A DNA stretch of 64,000 bases from Streptomyces megasporus (GCF_000718985.1 NZ_JODL01000022.1:17990-81989); one strand, 5' to 3'; counted from the first letter of the stretch, positions 54,119 to 62,797 are shown. Notes: generated from the sequence alone by a model not told the origin. A program made the numbers and translations.

Positions 54119-54892
54119 TCACTCCCATCTGAACCAGCGGATCGCGACGCAGGTCAGCAGGAGCGCCCACAGGCCGGTCAGCCCCAGGTGCGTCCAGGCC
54201 GGCCACTCGCCCGCCGCCGCCCGGTCCAGGGCCTGGGAAGCGGCTCCGAAGGGTGACAGTTCGACGATGCGGCGCAGCAGGTCGGGCATGGTCTGCACGG
54301 GGACCCAGACACCGGCGGTGAACATCGCAGGGAAGAAGACGATCGTGCCGATCGTCTGCGCGATCTTCACCGTGCGGGAGAGGGCGGAAACGGTCGCGCC
54401 GAGGGCGAGCCCGGCGAACGCGGTGAGGACCAGCGCGAGCAGGTATCCGAGGGGCTGCTCGGGGAGCGCGACACCGAAGGCGAGCCGGCCGACGGCGAGG
54501 GCGAGCACGACGGAGACCAGGACCGTCGCGCCGTGCAGGGCGAGCTGCGCCGTCAGCAGCGCCCGTGGGCGCACCGGTGTGGTGGACAGCCTGCGCAGGA
54601 TGCCGCGTTCGCGGTAACCGGTGAGGGTGTTCGGCAGGACCTGCACGCCCGCCACGACCGTGGACAGCAGCACGGCGACGGGGACGTACAGGTCGATCAC
54701 CCGCAGACCCCCGAGGTCCTCCGACGGCTCCCGGAAGGGCGGGACCAGGCCGAGCACGGTCAACAGGAGGGACGGGAAGGCGACGATCCAGAAGAGGGCG
54801 GCCGGTTCACGCAGGAAGAGTCTCGCCTCGGTCCTCAGAACGGCGGCGGACGCGCCGGGGGCGGCGGGGGCGGGGGCGGTCGTGTCGGCCAT
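54119..54892 (-). CDS. ABC-2-type transporter permease
   Basis: A 257-residue permease with six hydrophobic helices (for example FWIVAFPSLLLTVLG, VPVAVLLSTVVAGVQVLP, LGYLLALVLTAFAGLALG, TIVFFPAMFTAGVWVP). The pattern matches DrrB-type drug/antibiotic export permeases. Its ATG lies 1 nt after the ATPase stop codon. Confidence 0.9.
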   Translation of the reverse strand: MADTTAPAPAAPGASAAVLRTEARLFLREPAALFWIVAFPSLLLTVLGLVPPFREPSEDLGGLRVIDLYVPVAVLLSTVVAGVQVLPNTLTGYRERGILRRLSTTPVRPRALLTAQLALHGATVLVSVVLALAVGRLAFGVALPEQPLGYLLALVLTAFAGLALGATVSALSRTVKIAQTIGTIVFFPAMFTAGVWVPVQTMPDLLRRIVELSPFGAASQALDRAAAGEWPAWTHLGLTGLWALLLTCVAIRWFRWE

Positions 54893-54893
54893 C

Positions 54894-55832
54894 TCAGGCC
54901 TCCTCCCGGTCGGTGGTCGCGGTGGTGGGTGCGGTGGCGGGTGTGGTGAGGTCGAGGAAGGCGTCGTCCAACGTGGCGTCCGTGACGCGGAGTTGGCCCG
55001 CGGTGACGCGGTGCCGGGCGAGCAGCGACAGCAGGGCGTTGACGGTCTCGTCGCTGCCGCCGAGGTGGACGCGGTCGCCCTTGCGCGTCACGGAGTTCAC
55101 GTCGGGGAGCGCCGCGAGTTCGTGCTCGTCGAGGGGGCGCGAGGGGGTGAAGGAGACGATGGTCGAGGCGGCCGTGCGGCCGATGAGACCGGCCGGGGTG
55201 TCCAGCGCGGCGACGCGGCCCTTGTCGATGACCGCGACCCGATCGCAGAGGCGCTGGGCCTCCTCCATGAAGTGGGTGACGAGCAGGACGGTGACACCGG
55301 AGTCCCGTACGTCCTCGATCAACCGCCAGGTGTCGCGGCGGGCTCGCGGGTCGAGCCCGGTGGTGAGCTCGTCGAGCACGACGACCCGGGGGTCGCCGAC
55401 GAGGGCGAGCGCGATGAACAGGCGCTGCTTCTGGCCACCGCTCAGTTTGGCGAAGCGGGTGTCGAGCCGCTCGACGAGCCCGAGCCGCTCGGCGAGCGGC
55501 CGCCAGTCGGCGGGGCGGGGGTGGAAGGCGCTGTACAGCTCCAGCGCCTCCCGGACGGTGATCTTCGCCTGGAGTTCGCTCTCCTGGAGTTGGGCCCCCA
55601 GGAGCAGGGTGACGCGGTCGTGGTCGGCGACGGGGTCGAGCCCGGCGACCCGGACGGTTCCGGCGTCGGGGCTCCGCAGGCCCTCGACACACTCGACGGT
55701 GGTGGTCTTGCCCGCGCCGTTGGGGCCGAGGATGCCGAAGATCTCGCCCTCCTCGACGGTGAAGGAGACTCCGTCGACGACCGTCCTGCCCCCGTAGGTC
55801 TTGGTCAGGCCGTTCACTTCGATGACTGGCAT
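54894..55832 (-). CDS. ABC transporter ATP-binding protein (DrrA-like)
   Basis: A 312-residue ATPase with Walker A GPNGAGKTTT, Q-loop region GAQLQES, signature LSGGQKQR and Walker B VVVLDELTTGLD. The residue after the catalytic Glu is Leu rather than the usual Pro (DELT, not DEPT). A C-terminal extension of ~90 residues as in DrrA. First gene of an exporter plus two-component operon. Confidence 0.93.
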   Translation of the reverse strand: MPVIEVNGLTKTYGGRTVVDGVSFTVEEGEIFGILGPNGAGKTTTVECVEGLRSPDAGTVRVAGLDPVADHDRVTLLLGAQLQESELQAKITVREALELYSAFHPRPADWRPLAERLGLVERLDTRFAKLSGGQKQRLFIALALVGDPRVVVLDELTTGLDPRARRDTWRLIEDVRDSGVTVLLVTHFMEEAQRLCDRVAVIDKGRVAALDTPAGLIGRTAASTIVSFTPSRPLDEHELAALPDVNSVTRKGDRVHLGGSDETVNALLSLLARHRVTAGQLRVTDATLDDAFLDLTTPATAPTTATTDREEA

Positions 55833-55889
55833 GCGTCGAGGATTCCGGAGGGCGGAGGCGCGGGACATCGGCCATCGCGCTCGAAGACG

Positions 55890-55909
55890 CATCGACCGAT
55901 CGGTCGATG
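55890..55909. promoter_or_regulatory. Perfect 20-bp palindrome in divergent promoter
   Basis: CATCGACCGATCGGTCGATG is its own reverse complement. It lies 58 bp upstream of the ABC ATPase start and ~139 bp upstream of the FAD oxidoreductase. The shape fits a TetR-type operator, but no TetR gene is nearby. Confidence 0.7.
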
Positions 55910-56047
55910 GCGGGGTACGACCGTCCGCCGGCCGCCGACGTCTTGCCCGGTGTCCCGCCCGGTGTCCGATGTGGGGGTTCGCGGCCGGGACCGCCCGGGA
56001 CTACGGTGGGAGGAAGGTATGACCGCTGCCCCGAGGAAGGGGGCGAC

Positions 56048-57454
56048 ATGGCATCCCATACCGCATCCCACACCGCGTCCCACACCGTGGACGACACGGT
56101 CCTCGCCGGTTTCCGCGGCGGTTTGGCGGGCGATGTCATCACGCCCGGCGACCGGGACTACGACGAGGCCCGCACGCTCTTCAACGCGATGATCGACCGG
56201 CGTCCCGCCGTGGTCGCCCGGTGCGAGACGGCGCGGGACGTGGCCGAGGCGATCCGTTTCGGGCGGGAGAACGGCCTGGAGATCGCGGTCCGCGGCGGCG
56301 GGCACGGTGTGGCGGGCATGGCCCTGGTCGACGGCGGTCTCGTCGTGGATCTGCGACGGATGCACGCGGTCACGGTCGATCCCCGGGCCCGGACGGCGCG
56401 GGTGGGCGGCGGCGCGACCATGAGCCGGCTCGACCGGGCGACGGAGCCCTACGGTCTGGCGACGACCGGCGGCCGGGTGTCGACGACCGGGGTCGGCGGG
56501 TTCGTGCTCGGCGGCGGGGCGGGTTGGCTGGATCGCAAGTTCGGCCTGGCGAGCGACAACCTGCTGGAGGTCGAGTTGGTGACCGCGGACGGCGACACCG
56601 TCCGCGCGAGCGAGGACGAGAACCCGGAGCTGTTCTGGGCCCTCCACGGCGGCGGGGGCAACTTCGGCGTGGCCACCTCGTTCACGCTGAGGCTCCACCC
56701 GCTTCCGGTCGTGACCGCGGCCCTGCTGCTGTGGCCGCCCGAGGCGGGCCCCGACGTGGTGCGCGTCTACCGCGACTTCCTGGAGGCCGCCCCGGACGAG
56801 GTCGGCGGCGGGGTGATCCACATGACCGCGCCGCCCGAGGACTTCGTGCCCGGGGACATGGTCGGGAGGCTCGCCTGCGGGGTGCTGATCACCTATGCGG
56901 GAGAGACGCAGGAGATGCGCGACGTGGCCGAGCCCGTGCTCGGTCTGAGCCCCGACGCCGAGATGGCCACCGAGTGCTCCTACGCCGACCTGCAGTGCCT
57001 GTTCGACGACCCGCCCGGCTACCGGAACTACTGGTCCGCGGAGTACCTGGGCTCCTTCCCGGACCCGGCCGTGGACCGCTTCTGCGCCCGCGCCGCCGAC
57101 CTGATCGTGCCCTCGCCGTCCCAGCACGTGCTGTTCCCCCAGGGCGGCGCGGTGGCTCGGGGGCCGGCGCACTACCCGATCCCGTGGCGCCGGGCGCCGT
57201 GGGTGGTCCACCCCTTCGGGCTGTGGGAGGACCCGGCCGACGACGAGCGCGGCAGGCGGTGGGTGCGCGACGCCCGCGCCGACGTCGAGCCGTGGTCCAT
57301 CGGCGCCGTCTACCTCAACTTCATCGGCCGCGAGGGCGAGGACCGCCTCGTCGCCGGCTTCGGCCCCGACAACCACCGGCGGCTGGCGGAGGTGAAGGCC
57401 CGGTACGACCCCGAGAACGTCTTCCACTTCAACCACAACATCGAGCCGGCGTGA
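56048..57454 (+). CDS. BBE-family FAD-linked oxidoreductase
   Basis: A 468-residue oxidoreductase of the berberine-bridge/6-hydroxynicotine-oxidase type. The FAD-linking His86 lies in VRGGGHGVAG. The usual second flavin-linking Cys region reads VSTTGVGGFVLGGGAGWL without Cys, so attachment is likely monocovalent. BBE tail NYWSAEYL and DPENVFHFNHNI. N-terminus is an ASHT repeat. ATG with GAAGG upstream. Such enzymes oxidise alcohols or tailoring substrates. Confidence 0.92.
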   Translation: MASHTASHTASHTVDDTVLAGFRGGLAGDVITPGDRDYDEARTLFNAMIDRRPAVVARCETARDVAEAIRFGRENGLEIAVRGGGHGVAGMALVDGGLVVDLRRMHAVTVDPRARTARVGGGATMSRLDRATEPYGLATTGGRVSTTGVGGFVLGGGAGWLDRKFGLASDNLLEVELVTADGDTVRASEDENPELFWALHGGGGNFGVATSFTLRLHPLPVVTAALLLWPPEAGPDVVRVYRDFLEAAPDEVGGGVIHMTAPPEDFVPGDMVGRLACGVLITYAGETQEMRDVAEPVLGLSPDAEMATECSYADLQCLFDDPPGYRNYWSAEYLGSFPDPAVDRFCARAADLIVPSPSQHVLFPQGGAVARGPAHYPIPWRRAPWVVHPFGLWEDPADDERGRRWVRDARADVEPWSIGAVYLNFIGREGEDRLVAGFGPDNHRRLAEVKARYDPENVFHFNHNIEPA

Positions 57455-57578
57455 CGGCGGGACCGGCACCGGGAGCACGCCCCCTCGGCCCGGTCGAAAA
57501 GGAGTGGACAGGTCACGTGCCAAGGGGCTGACATGGGGGAGCCCGCTTCGGGCACCCACCCGACGGAGGAGCCTCCCC

Positions 57579-58484
57579 ATGCCCGACGCGCGGATGCACG
57601 CCGACGAGATCGAGATCGACGCCCCGCTCGTCCGCCGCTTGATCGCCACGCAGTTCCCCCGGTGGGCCGAGCTGCCCGTCGCCGAGGTCCGCTCCGCCGG
57701 CACCGACAACGCGATGTACCGCTTGGGGGACGACCTGGCCGTGCGCCTGCCGCGGCAGCCCGGCGCGGCCCACCAAGTGGAGAAGGAGCAGCGATGGCTG
57801 CCCCGGCTGGCCCCGCTGCTGCCGCTCGACGTGCCGGTGCCGCTGGGCAGGGGCGTCCCCGGTGAGGGATATCCCCTGCCCTGGTCGGTGTTCCGCTGGC
57901 TGGAGGGCGAGAACGTCTTCGACGAACCCCTCGCCGATCCACGCCACGCGGCCGTGGAGCTGGGGCGCTTCGTCACCGCCCTGCGGAGGGCCGACGCCGA
58001 CGGCGCTCCGCCGTCCTTCCGGGGCGGGCCGTTGAGCTCGCGTGACGGCGATGTCCGTGCCGCGCTCGGCGAGTTGGCGGCGGACGGCACGGTGGACACG
58101 GAGGCCGCGGCCGAGGCGTGGGAGGCGGCTCTGCGGCTGCCGCGGTGGGAGGGACCGCCCGTGTGGGTCCACGGTGACCTGCTTCCGGGGAACCTGCTGG
58201 CCCGGCGGGGCCGGCTGAGCGCCGTCATCGACTTCGGGGGGACGGGGATCGGCGATCCCGCGTGCGACACGATGCCCGCCTGGACGCTGTTGACCGCCGA
58301 GACCCGGAAGGTGTTCCGCGAGGCGGCCGACGTCGACGACGCGACCTGGGGGCGAGGGCGGGGTTGGGCGCTGTGCTTCGGTCTCGTGGCCCTGCCCTAC
58401 TACCGCGTCACCCATCCCGCGCTCGCCGCCGTCGCCCGGCGGGCGATCGAGGAGGTCCTCGCCGACCACCGGGGCGCCGCCTGA
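57579..58484 (+). CDS. Aminoglycoside phosphotransferase-family protein
   Basis: A 301-residue kinase-fold protein with AVRLPRQPGA near the N-lobe, the catalytic VHGDLLPGNLL (HGDxxxxN) and metal-binding AVIDFGGTGIGDPACD. This is the Streptomyces phosphotransferase type of unknown substrate; true aminoglycoside resistance should not be assumed. ATG follows GGAGGAG. Confidence 0.88.
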   Translation: MPDARMHADEIEIDAPLVRRLIATQFPRWAELPVAEVRSAGTDNAMYRLGDDLAVRLPRQPGAAHQVEKEQRWLPRLAPLLPLDVPVPLGRGVPGEGYPLPWSVFRWLEGENVFDEPLADPRHAAVELGRFVTALRRADADGAPPSFRGGPLSSRDGDVRAALGELAADGTVDTEAAAEAWEAALRLPRWEGPPVWVHGDLLPGNLLARRGRLSAVIDFGGTGIGDPACDTMPAWTLLTAETRKVFREAADVDDATWGRGRGWALCFGLVALPYYRVTHPALAAVARRAIEEVLADHRGAA

Positions 58485-58586
58485 CGCCGACCGCTCCCCC
58501 CGACCGCCCCGCCGCGCCCCATCCGGCGCGGCCACGGGGATCGCCGCCTCGGACCTGCCGCCTCGGATCAGATGAAAGTTACCTTT

Positions 58587-58613
58587 GAGAGGAATGCCCG
58601 CATTACCCCTCTC
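58587..58613. promoter_or_regulatory. Nested inverted repeat upstream of PP2C paralogue 2
   Basis: GAGAGG (58587-58592) and CCTCTC (58608-58613) flank the inner repeat AATGC-CC-GCATT. It lies 46 bp before the start codon, overlapping the probable promoter. Confidence 0.55.
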
Positions 58614-58659
58614 GGTTGATAGCTTTCTGCACATCCGCAGAGCGCGAGGAGGTCTCGGC

Positions 58660-60390
58660 ATGACCGCGGAGAGCGGCAGCGGCCCCCGCCGGGGACCGGA
58701 GGACGCGGGAACGAGCCCCGGGGTGGGGGAGGTACTGGAGGCCGTCGACGCCGGGGCCTTCCTGGTGGACGTCCACGGTCGGATCGTCGCGGTCAGCTCG
58801 CGGGCCGAGGAGCTGCTCGTCCGACGCGCGGAGGACATGCTGGGCCGGGACGCCCACGATCTGCTGCACCGGCGGGAGGGCGGGATGACCGTGCAGCGTT
58901 CGGAGTGCCGGCTGGCACAGGCCCTCATGCGCGGCCGGACCGACCAGGGCGAACAGGAGTGGCTCGCCCGTGGGGACCGGACGCTGCTGCCGGTCTCCTG
59001 GTTGCTCACCCCGTACCGGATCGGCGGGCACGCCGCCGGAGCACTGCTGCTCTTCCACGAGTTCCGCGTCCCGGAGGACGAGGAGAGCGAGGAGCGGCGG
59101 TCCACGGGCCTCCTGGGCCTCGTCGAGCGGCTGGCCCTGCTCGCCGAGGCCACCACCACGCTCTCCACCACCCTGGAGGTGGAGACGATGCTGGACCGGT
59201 TGGCGTCCCTGACCGTGCCCCGACTGGCGGACTGGATGGTGGTGGACCTGCTCACCGAGACGGGCGAGCTGCGGCGCAGGAGGGTGTCCCACCGCGAGGG
59301 GGAGGAGTACACGCGCCGGGAGGACCTGGAGGGGCCGATGCCGGCGGTGCCCGAGAACTCTCCCATGCCGCTGACGCGCGTGCTGCGCGGCGCGCCCTCG
59401 ACACTGATGGGGCCCGAGGACTACGCGGAGGCCGATTCGGGCGTCGCCGCCGTCCAGCGCGAGCTGTTCCGGGCGACGGGCATCCGCTCCGCGGCCGTCG
59501 TCCCTCTCAGGGCCCCACGGGGGGTGCTGGGCGCTCTCACCCTGGGCCGCGGCGGTCACCGGCAGCCCTTCGTCGTCTCCGAACTCGCGCTGGTCGACGA
59601 CATCGCCCGCCGGGCGTCCCTCGCCATGGAGAACGCCCAGTTGTTCGAACGTCAGCGGGCGGTGGCCGAGACGATGCAGCGCCACCTGCTGCCCCAGTTG
59701 CCCGTGATCCGGGGATTGGAGCTGGCCGTGCGCTACCTGCCCGCCCCGCACGCCTCGCAGGTCGGCGGCGACTGGTACGACGTCTTCCGGTTGTCCGACG
59801 GGACGATCGCCCTGGCGGTCGGTGACGTGGTCGGCCACGATCTCGACGCCGCGGCCGGCATGGCGCAGGTCCGCAACATGCTCCGCGCGTTCGCCTGGGA
59901 CCATCGGCAGCCGCCCAGCGCCGTCGTCAGCCGGCTCGACCAGGCGCTGGTCCCCCTCAGCGACGCGCCGATGGCCACCATGCTGTTCGCCCATCTCGAA
60001 AGAGTCGGGGAGCCGGCGGGCGGGACGTGGCGGGTGCGCGGCACCAACGCCGGTCACCTGCCGCCGCTCCTGGTCGGCCGGGACGGGCGGACCCGCTACG
60101 TCGACGAGGGGCACGGTCTCCTGCTCGGCACCGGCGTGGGGGCGGTCCGCACCGACGTCGTCGTGCCGCTGCCGCCGTTGACCACCATGGTGCTCTACAC
60201 CGACGGATTGGTGGAGGAGCGGAGGCGTTCGCTGGACGAGGGGTTGGCCAAGCTCCGCCGGCATGCCGCCGCGCTCGCCACCCGCCCCCTCGACGTCTTC
60301 TGCGACCTGCTCCTGGAGCGCGTCCGGCCGGCGGACAACGACGACGACATCGCCCTGCTCGCCGTGCGGGTGCCCGCCCGCGGCGGCTGA
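58660..60390 (+). CDS. PAS-GAF-SpoIIE PP2C phosphatase (paralogue 2)
   Basis: A 576-residue protein, exactly as long as the 48.1-kb paralogue and the same in architecture. PAS (AFLVDVHGRIVAVSSRAEELL), GAF with VAAVQRELFRATGIRSAAVVPL, and SpoIIE (QVGGDWYDVF, VGDVVGHDLDAAAGMAQ, TNAGHLPPLL, YTDGLVEE, DDIALLAVRV). It differs mainly in the PAS-GAF linker. ATG with GAGGAGG. Likely a differently tuned sensor of the same switch. Confidence 0.93.
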   Translation: MTAESGSGPRRGPEDAGTSPGVGEVLEAVDAGAFLVDVHGRIVAVSSRAEELLVRRAEDMLGRDAHDLLHRREGGMTVQRSECRLAQALMRGRTDQGEQEWLARGDRTLLPVSWLLTPYRIGGHAAGALLLFHEFRVPEDEESEERRSTGLLGLVERLALLAEATTTLSTTLEVETMLDRLASLTVPRLADWMVVDLLTETGELRRRRVSHREGEEYTRREDLEGPMPAVPENSPMPLTRVLRGAPSTLMGPEDYAEADSGVAAVQRELFRATGIRSAAVVPLRAPRGVLGALTLGRGGHRQPFVVSELALVDDIARRASLAMENAQLFERQRAVAETMQRHLLPQLPVIRGLELAVRYLPAPHASQVGGDWYDVFRLSDGTIALAVGDVVGHDLDAAAGMAQVRNMLRAFAWDHRQPPSAVVSRLDQALVPLSDAPMATMLFAHLERVGEPAGGTWRVRGTNAGHLPPLLVGRDGRTRYVDEGHGLLLGTGVGAVRTDVVVPLPPLTTMVLYTDGLVEERRRSLDEGLAKLRRHAAALATRPLDVFCDLLLERVRPADNDDDIALLAVRVPARGG

Positions 60391-60436
60391 CCCGGCTCCG
60401 TCCTCCGAGCGTGGCGCCCGAGTGCGGCGGCGCTCC

Positions 60437-61189
60437 TCATCCCGGCCGCGGGCCGGAGCCGGCCGGCGAATCCCGTCGGGGCTCGGTCGTGAGCGCGGAC
60501 GGATCGTCCAGGACGGACGGGAGCCGGGACAGCGCCGTCAGGAAGGGCCCGGTCCAGGCCGCTCGGCGGGCGCGGACGGCGCCGTCCTCCGGGTCCGAAG
60601 CGCACAGCATGACCGCCGTCATCCCGCAGGCGGCGGCACCCCGGAGTTCGTCGCCGCTCCCGTCGCCGACGTACAGGCACCGATCGGGGCGGACGCCGAG
60701 CCGGCGGGCCGCCGTGGCGAAGAGCTCGGGATCGGGTTTGCGCCGTCCCTCCAGGCAGGACAGCACGGCGGCGTCCACGCGGGACGCCACCGGCAGCGAG
60801 GACCAGCTCTCCGCCAACTCCACGGTGCAGTCGCTGAGCACGCCCACCCGCAGGCCGCGGTCCCGTACGCCGTCCAGCGTCGCGAGGGCGTCCTCGCGCG
60901 GGACGAACAGCTCCCGCTGGGCGGCGCGCCTGGCCTCGCACGCGGCGGTCAACGCGGCCTCGTCCGGCTCGGCTCCGCAGCGGCGTGCCAGCGTCCGCAG
61001 GGTCCGTCGCAGGTCGCCCAGGGCTCCGACGGCCCGTTCGGGGAAGGAGTCGTCGAGCGCCGCCCGCCATGCGCGGGGCGGTATCCCGAGCGGCGCCGCG
61101 CTGCGGGCGGCGTGCTCGTCCCACACCTCGGGGGGCGTTCTCGGGGTCAGCGTTCCGAAGAAGTCGAAGATCACGGCGGCGAAGGACAT
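60437..61189 (-). CDS. HAD-superfamily hydrolase
   Basis: A 250-residue haloacid-dehalogenase-fold hydrolase. Motif I is FDFFGTLT: the nucleophile Asp9 is present but the usual second Asp (general acid) is Phe, as in REG-2/dehalogenase-like members. Motif II GVLSDCT, Lys in RKPDPELF and motif IV YVGDGSGDE follow. So phosphatase activity is less certain than for DxD members. Confidence 0.88.
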   Translation of the reverse strand: MSFAAVIFDFFGTLTPRTPPEVWDEHAARSAAPLGIPPRAWRAALDDSFPERAVGALGDLRRTLRTLARRCGAEPDEAALTAACEARRAAQRELFVPREDALATLDGVRDRGLRVGVLSDCTVELAESWSSLPVASRVDAAVLSCLEGRRKPDPELFATAARRLGVRPDRCLYVGDGSGDELRGAAACGMTAVMLCASDPEDGAVRARRAAWTGPFLTALSRLPSVLDDPSALTTEPRRDSPAGSGPRPG

Positions 61190-61299
61190 GCCGACCGCTT
61201 ACCCGGACGAGACCCGACCACCCGGCCGGCACACGCGGGGCCGAGCCGGCCGCCGGGGCTCGCCGGCCGGCCTCCGGTACCCCGTTCGATCGGCCCTGT

Positions 61300-61518
61300 T
61301 CAGCCGGAGTGATCCAAGGGGTGCGCTCCCGGATTGATGATCTCGTCCAGCGCCTCGCGGACCGCCGCGAAGGCGACACGGTTGATGCCCGCCGTCGTCG
61401 CCTCGGTGCCGCTGCCCGTCTCGGCCCGCTCGCCGAATTCGGCCTCCCGCTCCGCGGCCCGGTCACGCGCGACCCGGATACGGCGGAGGAGTTCGTCTGC
61501 GTCCACGACATCAGTCAT
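61300..61518 (-). CDS. Small hypothetical protein, 72 aa
   Basis: A 72-residue helical protein with a charged coil (ELLRRIRVARDRAAEREAEFGER). ATG start. In-frame sequence upstream is non-coding. Function unknown. Divergent from cbiZ. Confidence 0.55.
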   Translation of the reverse strand: MTDVVDADELLRRIRVARDRAAEREAEFGERAETGSGTEATTAGINRVAFAAVREALDEIINPGAHPLDHSG

Positions 61519-61785
61519 GGACGGAACATACCCGCGCACACTGCGCGGCAGCCGTACTCCGCGTGTTCGGTGCGCGTTCGGTCGCCCGAGCCCGGGTGGT
61601 CGTCGACGGAGTCCGGGGGGCGGTTCGCGGCGCCGATCCCCGTCGCACGGTGTCACCTCCCTCGGCGCGCGCCTGGCGCCCCGTCGGCGCCGTTCCGCGC
61701 GGTGTTCCCGTCCACCGGGCTCGGGGCCGTCCCCTCCAAGGCACCGGCCGCGTCCGGTCGTCGGGCGGCCGGTTAGGGTGCGGCA

Positions 61786-62478
61786 ATGCCCGTCACCGTC
61801 TCCGACCTGTCCGCCTTGGGGGAGCTTCCGCTGCTCCACCGCGCCGAACCCGACGGCACCGGCACCTGGCCCATGCTGCTGTGGGTTCCGGGCGGGGGCC
61901 GGCGCATGATCTCCAGCGCGCTGCTGGGCGGCGGCGTCGGAGAGCGCCGGTGGGTCCTCAACGCACAGGTGCCGCCCGGCTACCGACGGTTGGACCCCGC
62001 GGCGCACCTGTCCCGACTGGCGGCGGACGCCGGGATGTCGGGACCGGGCGTGGGGTTGATGACGGCCGCGTCCGTCGGCGACCGCTGTTGGGCCGCGGAC
62101 GAGGGGGTGGAGGCCCTGGTGACCGCCGGGATCGGGGTGCGCGGTTGGGCGGCCGATCCGACGCCCGGCCGCCCCGGTCCGGCCCCCGCGGGGACGATCA
62201 ACATCGTGGTGTCCGTGCCGGTTCCGCTCTCCGACGCGGCGCTGGTCAACGCCGTCGCCACCGCGACCGAGGCCAAGGTGCAGGCTCTGCGGGACGCCGG
62301 CGTGGACGCCTCCGGCACCCCGACCGACGCCGTGTGCGTCGCCGCCCCACGACCGGAGGAGGGCCGGGCGGCGGAGCCGTTCGCCGGTCCCCGCTCGACG
62401 TGGGGCGCCCGGATCGCCCGCGCGGTGCACCGGAGCACCCGCCGGGCGTGCGAGCGCGCGGTCCGCCACGCGGACTGA
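61786..62478 (+). CDS. cbiZ: Adenosylcobinamide amidohydrolase CbiZ
   Basis: A 230-residue CbiZ-family protein: RRWVLNAQVPPGYRRLDPAAHLS, GPGVGLMTAASV, EGVEALVTAGIG, GTINIVVSVPVPLSD and the EAKVQALRDAG helix. CbiZ cleaves the aminopropanol arm of adenosylcobinamide or pseudocobalamin to give adenosylcobyric acid for salvage. TAGGGT lies 6 nt before the ATG, so the message may be leaderless. No other cobalamin gene or B12 riboswitch is near. Confidence 0.85.
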   Translation: MPVTVSDLSALGELPLLHRAEPDGTGTWPMLLWVPGGGRRMISSALLGGGVGERRWVLNAQVPPGYRRLDPAAHLSRLAADAGMSGPGVGLMTAASVGDRCWAADEGVEALVTAGIGVRGWAADPTPGRPGPAPAGTINIVVSVPVPLSDAALVNAVATATEAKVQALRDAGVDASGTPTDAVCVAAPRPEEGRAAEPFAGPRSTWGARIARAVHRSTRRACERAVRHAD

Positions 62479-62599
62479 GGGGCGCCTGAAGCCGCCGCCC
62501 CTCCCCCACGCACCCCACGCGGAACGGCGGAACAGGGGAGCCTCGGCACCCCGAGTATCGGGGATCACACCGAAATCGGACGGTGCGGCCGGAATGTCC

Positions 62600-62797
62600 C
62601 GGAAGGGATGGTGGTTGTACCCACCGTGGATGTCGGTGGTGGGACAGTGTCCCCGGGCCTCACCCATTGCCTGCGAGGACGATCGTTCGGCTGAAGCCTC
62701 GCAGAGCCACTCGCCGCGTAGGCGACCGCCATCACCGGCATCCACACCCCACAGACGGCGCCGGCCAGGCCTCCCCCCGACCTGGTCGGCGCCTTTT
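62600..62797 (+). ncRNA. Candidate structured RNA ending in an intrinsic terminator
   Basis: A closing helix of 17 consecutive pairs joins 62626-62642 (GTGGATGTCGGTGGTGG) to 62729-62745 (CCATCACCGGCATCCAC), with only two G-U pairs. It encloses a branched loop with an 8-bp hairpin CTGCGAGG/CCTCGCAG (62671-62678/62697-62704), a TCGCC/GGCGA hairpin (62711-62715/62721-62725) and a short GAC/GTC hairpin. Upstream, GGTGG/CCACC (62610-62614/62621-62625) can form, and CCACCG (62621-62626) can instead pair CGGTGG (62634-62639), competing with the closing helix. A terminator with TTTT follows. No match to riboswitch or RNA families I know. The 5' end is uncertain. Confidence 0.5.
62757..62797 (+). terminator. 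Intrinsic terminator with U-tract
   Basis: A 13-bp stem (GGCGCCGGCCAGG / CCTGGTCGGCGCC, one G-U pair) with an 11-nt loop is followed at once by TTTT. True U-tracts are scarce in this genome, so this supports plus-strand termination here. Confidence 0.8.

Noticed and set aside
61519..62745. Long upstream extension of the 72-residue minus-strand gene
   Set aside because: The extension runs antisense across cbiZ and has shadow-type Arg/Gly composition.
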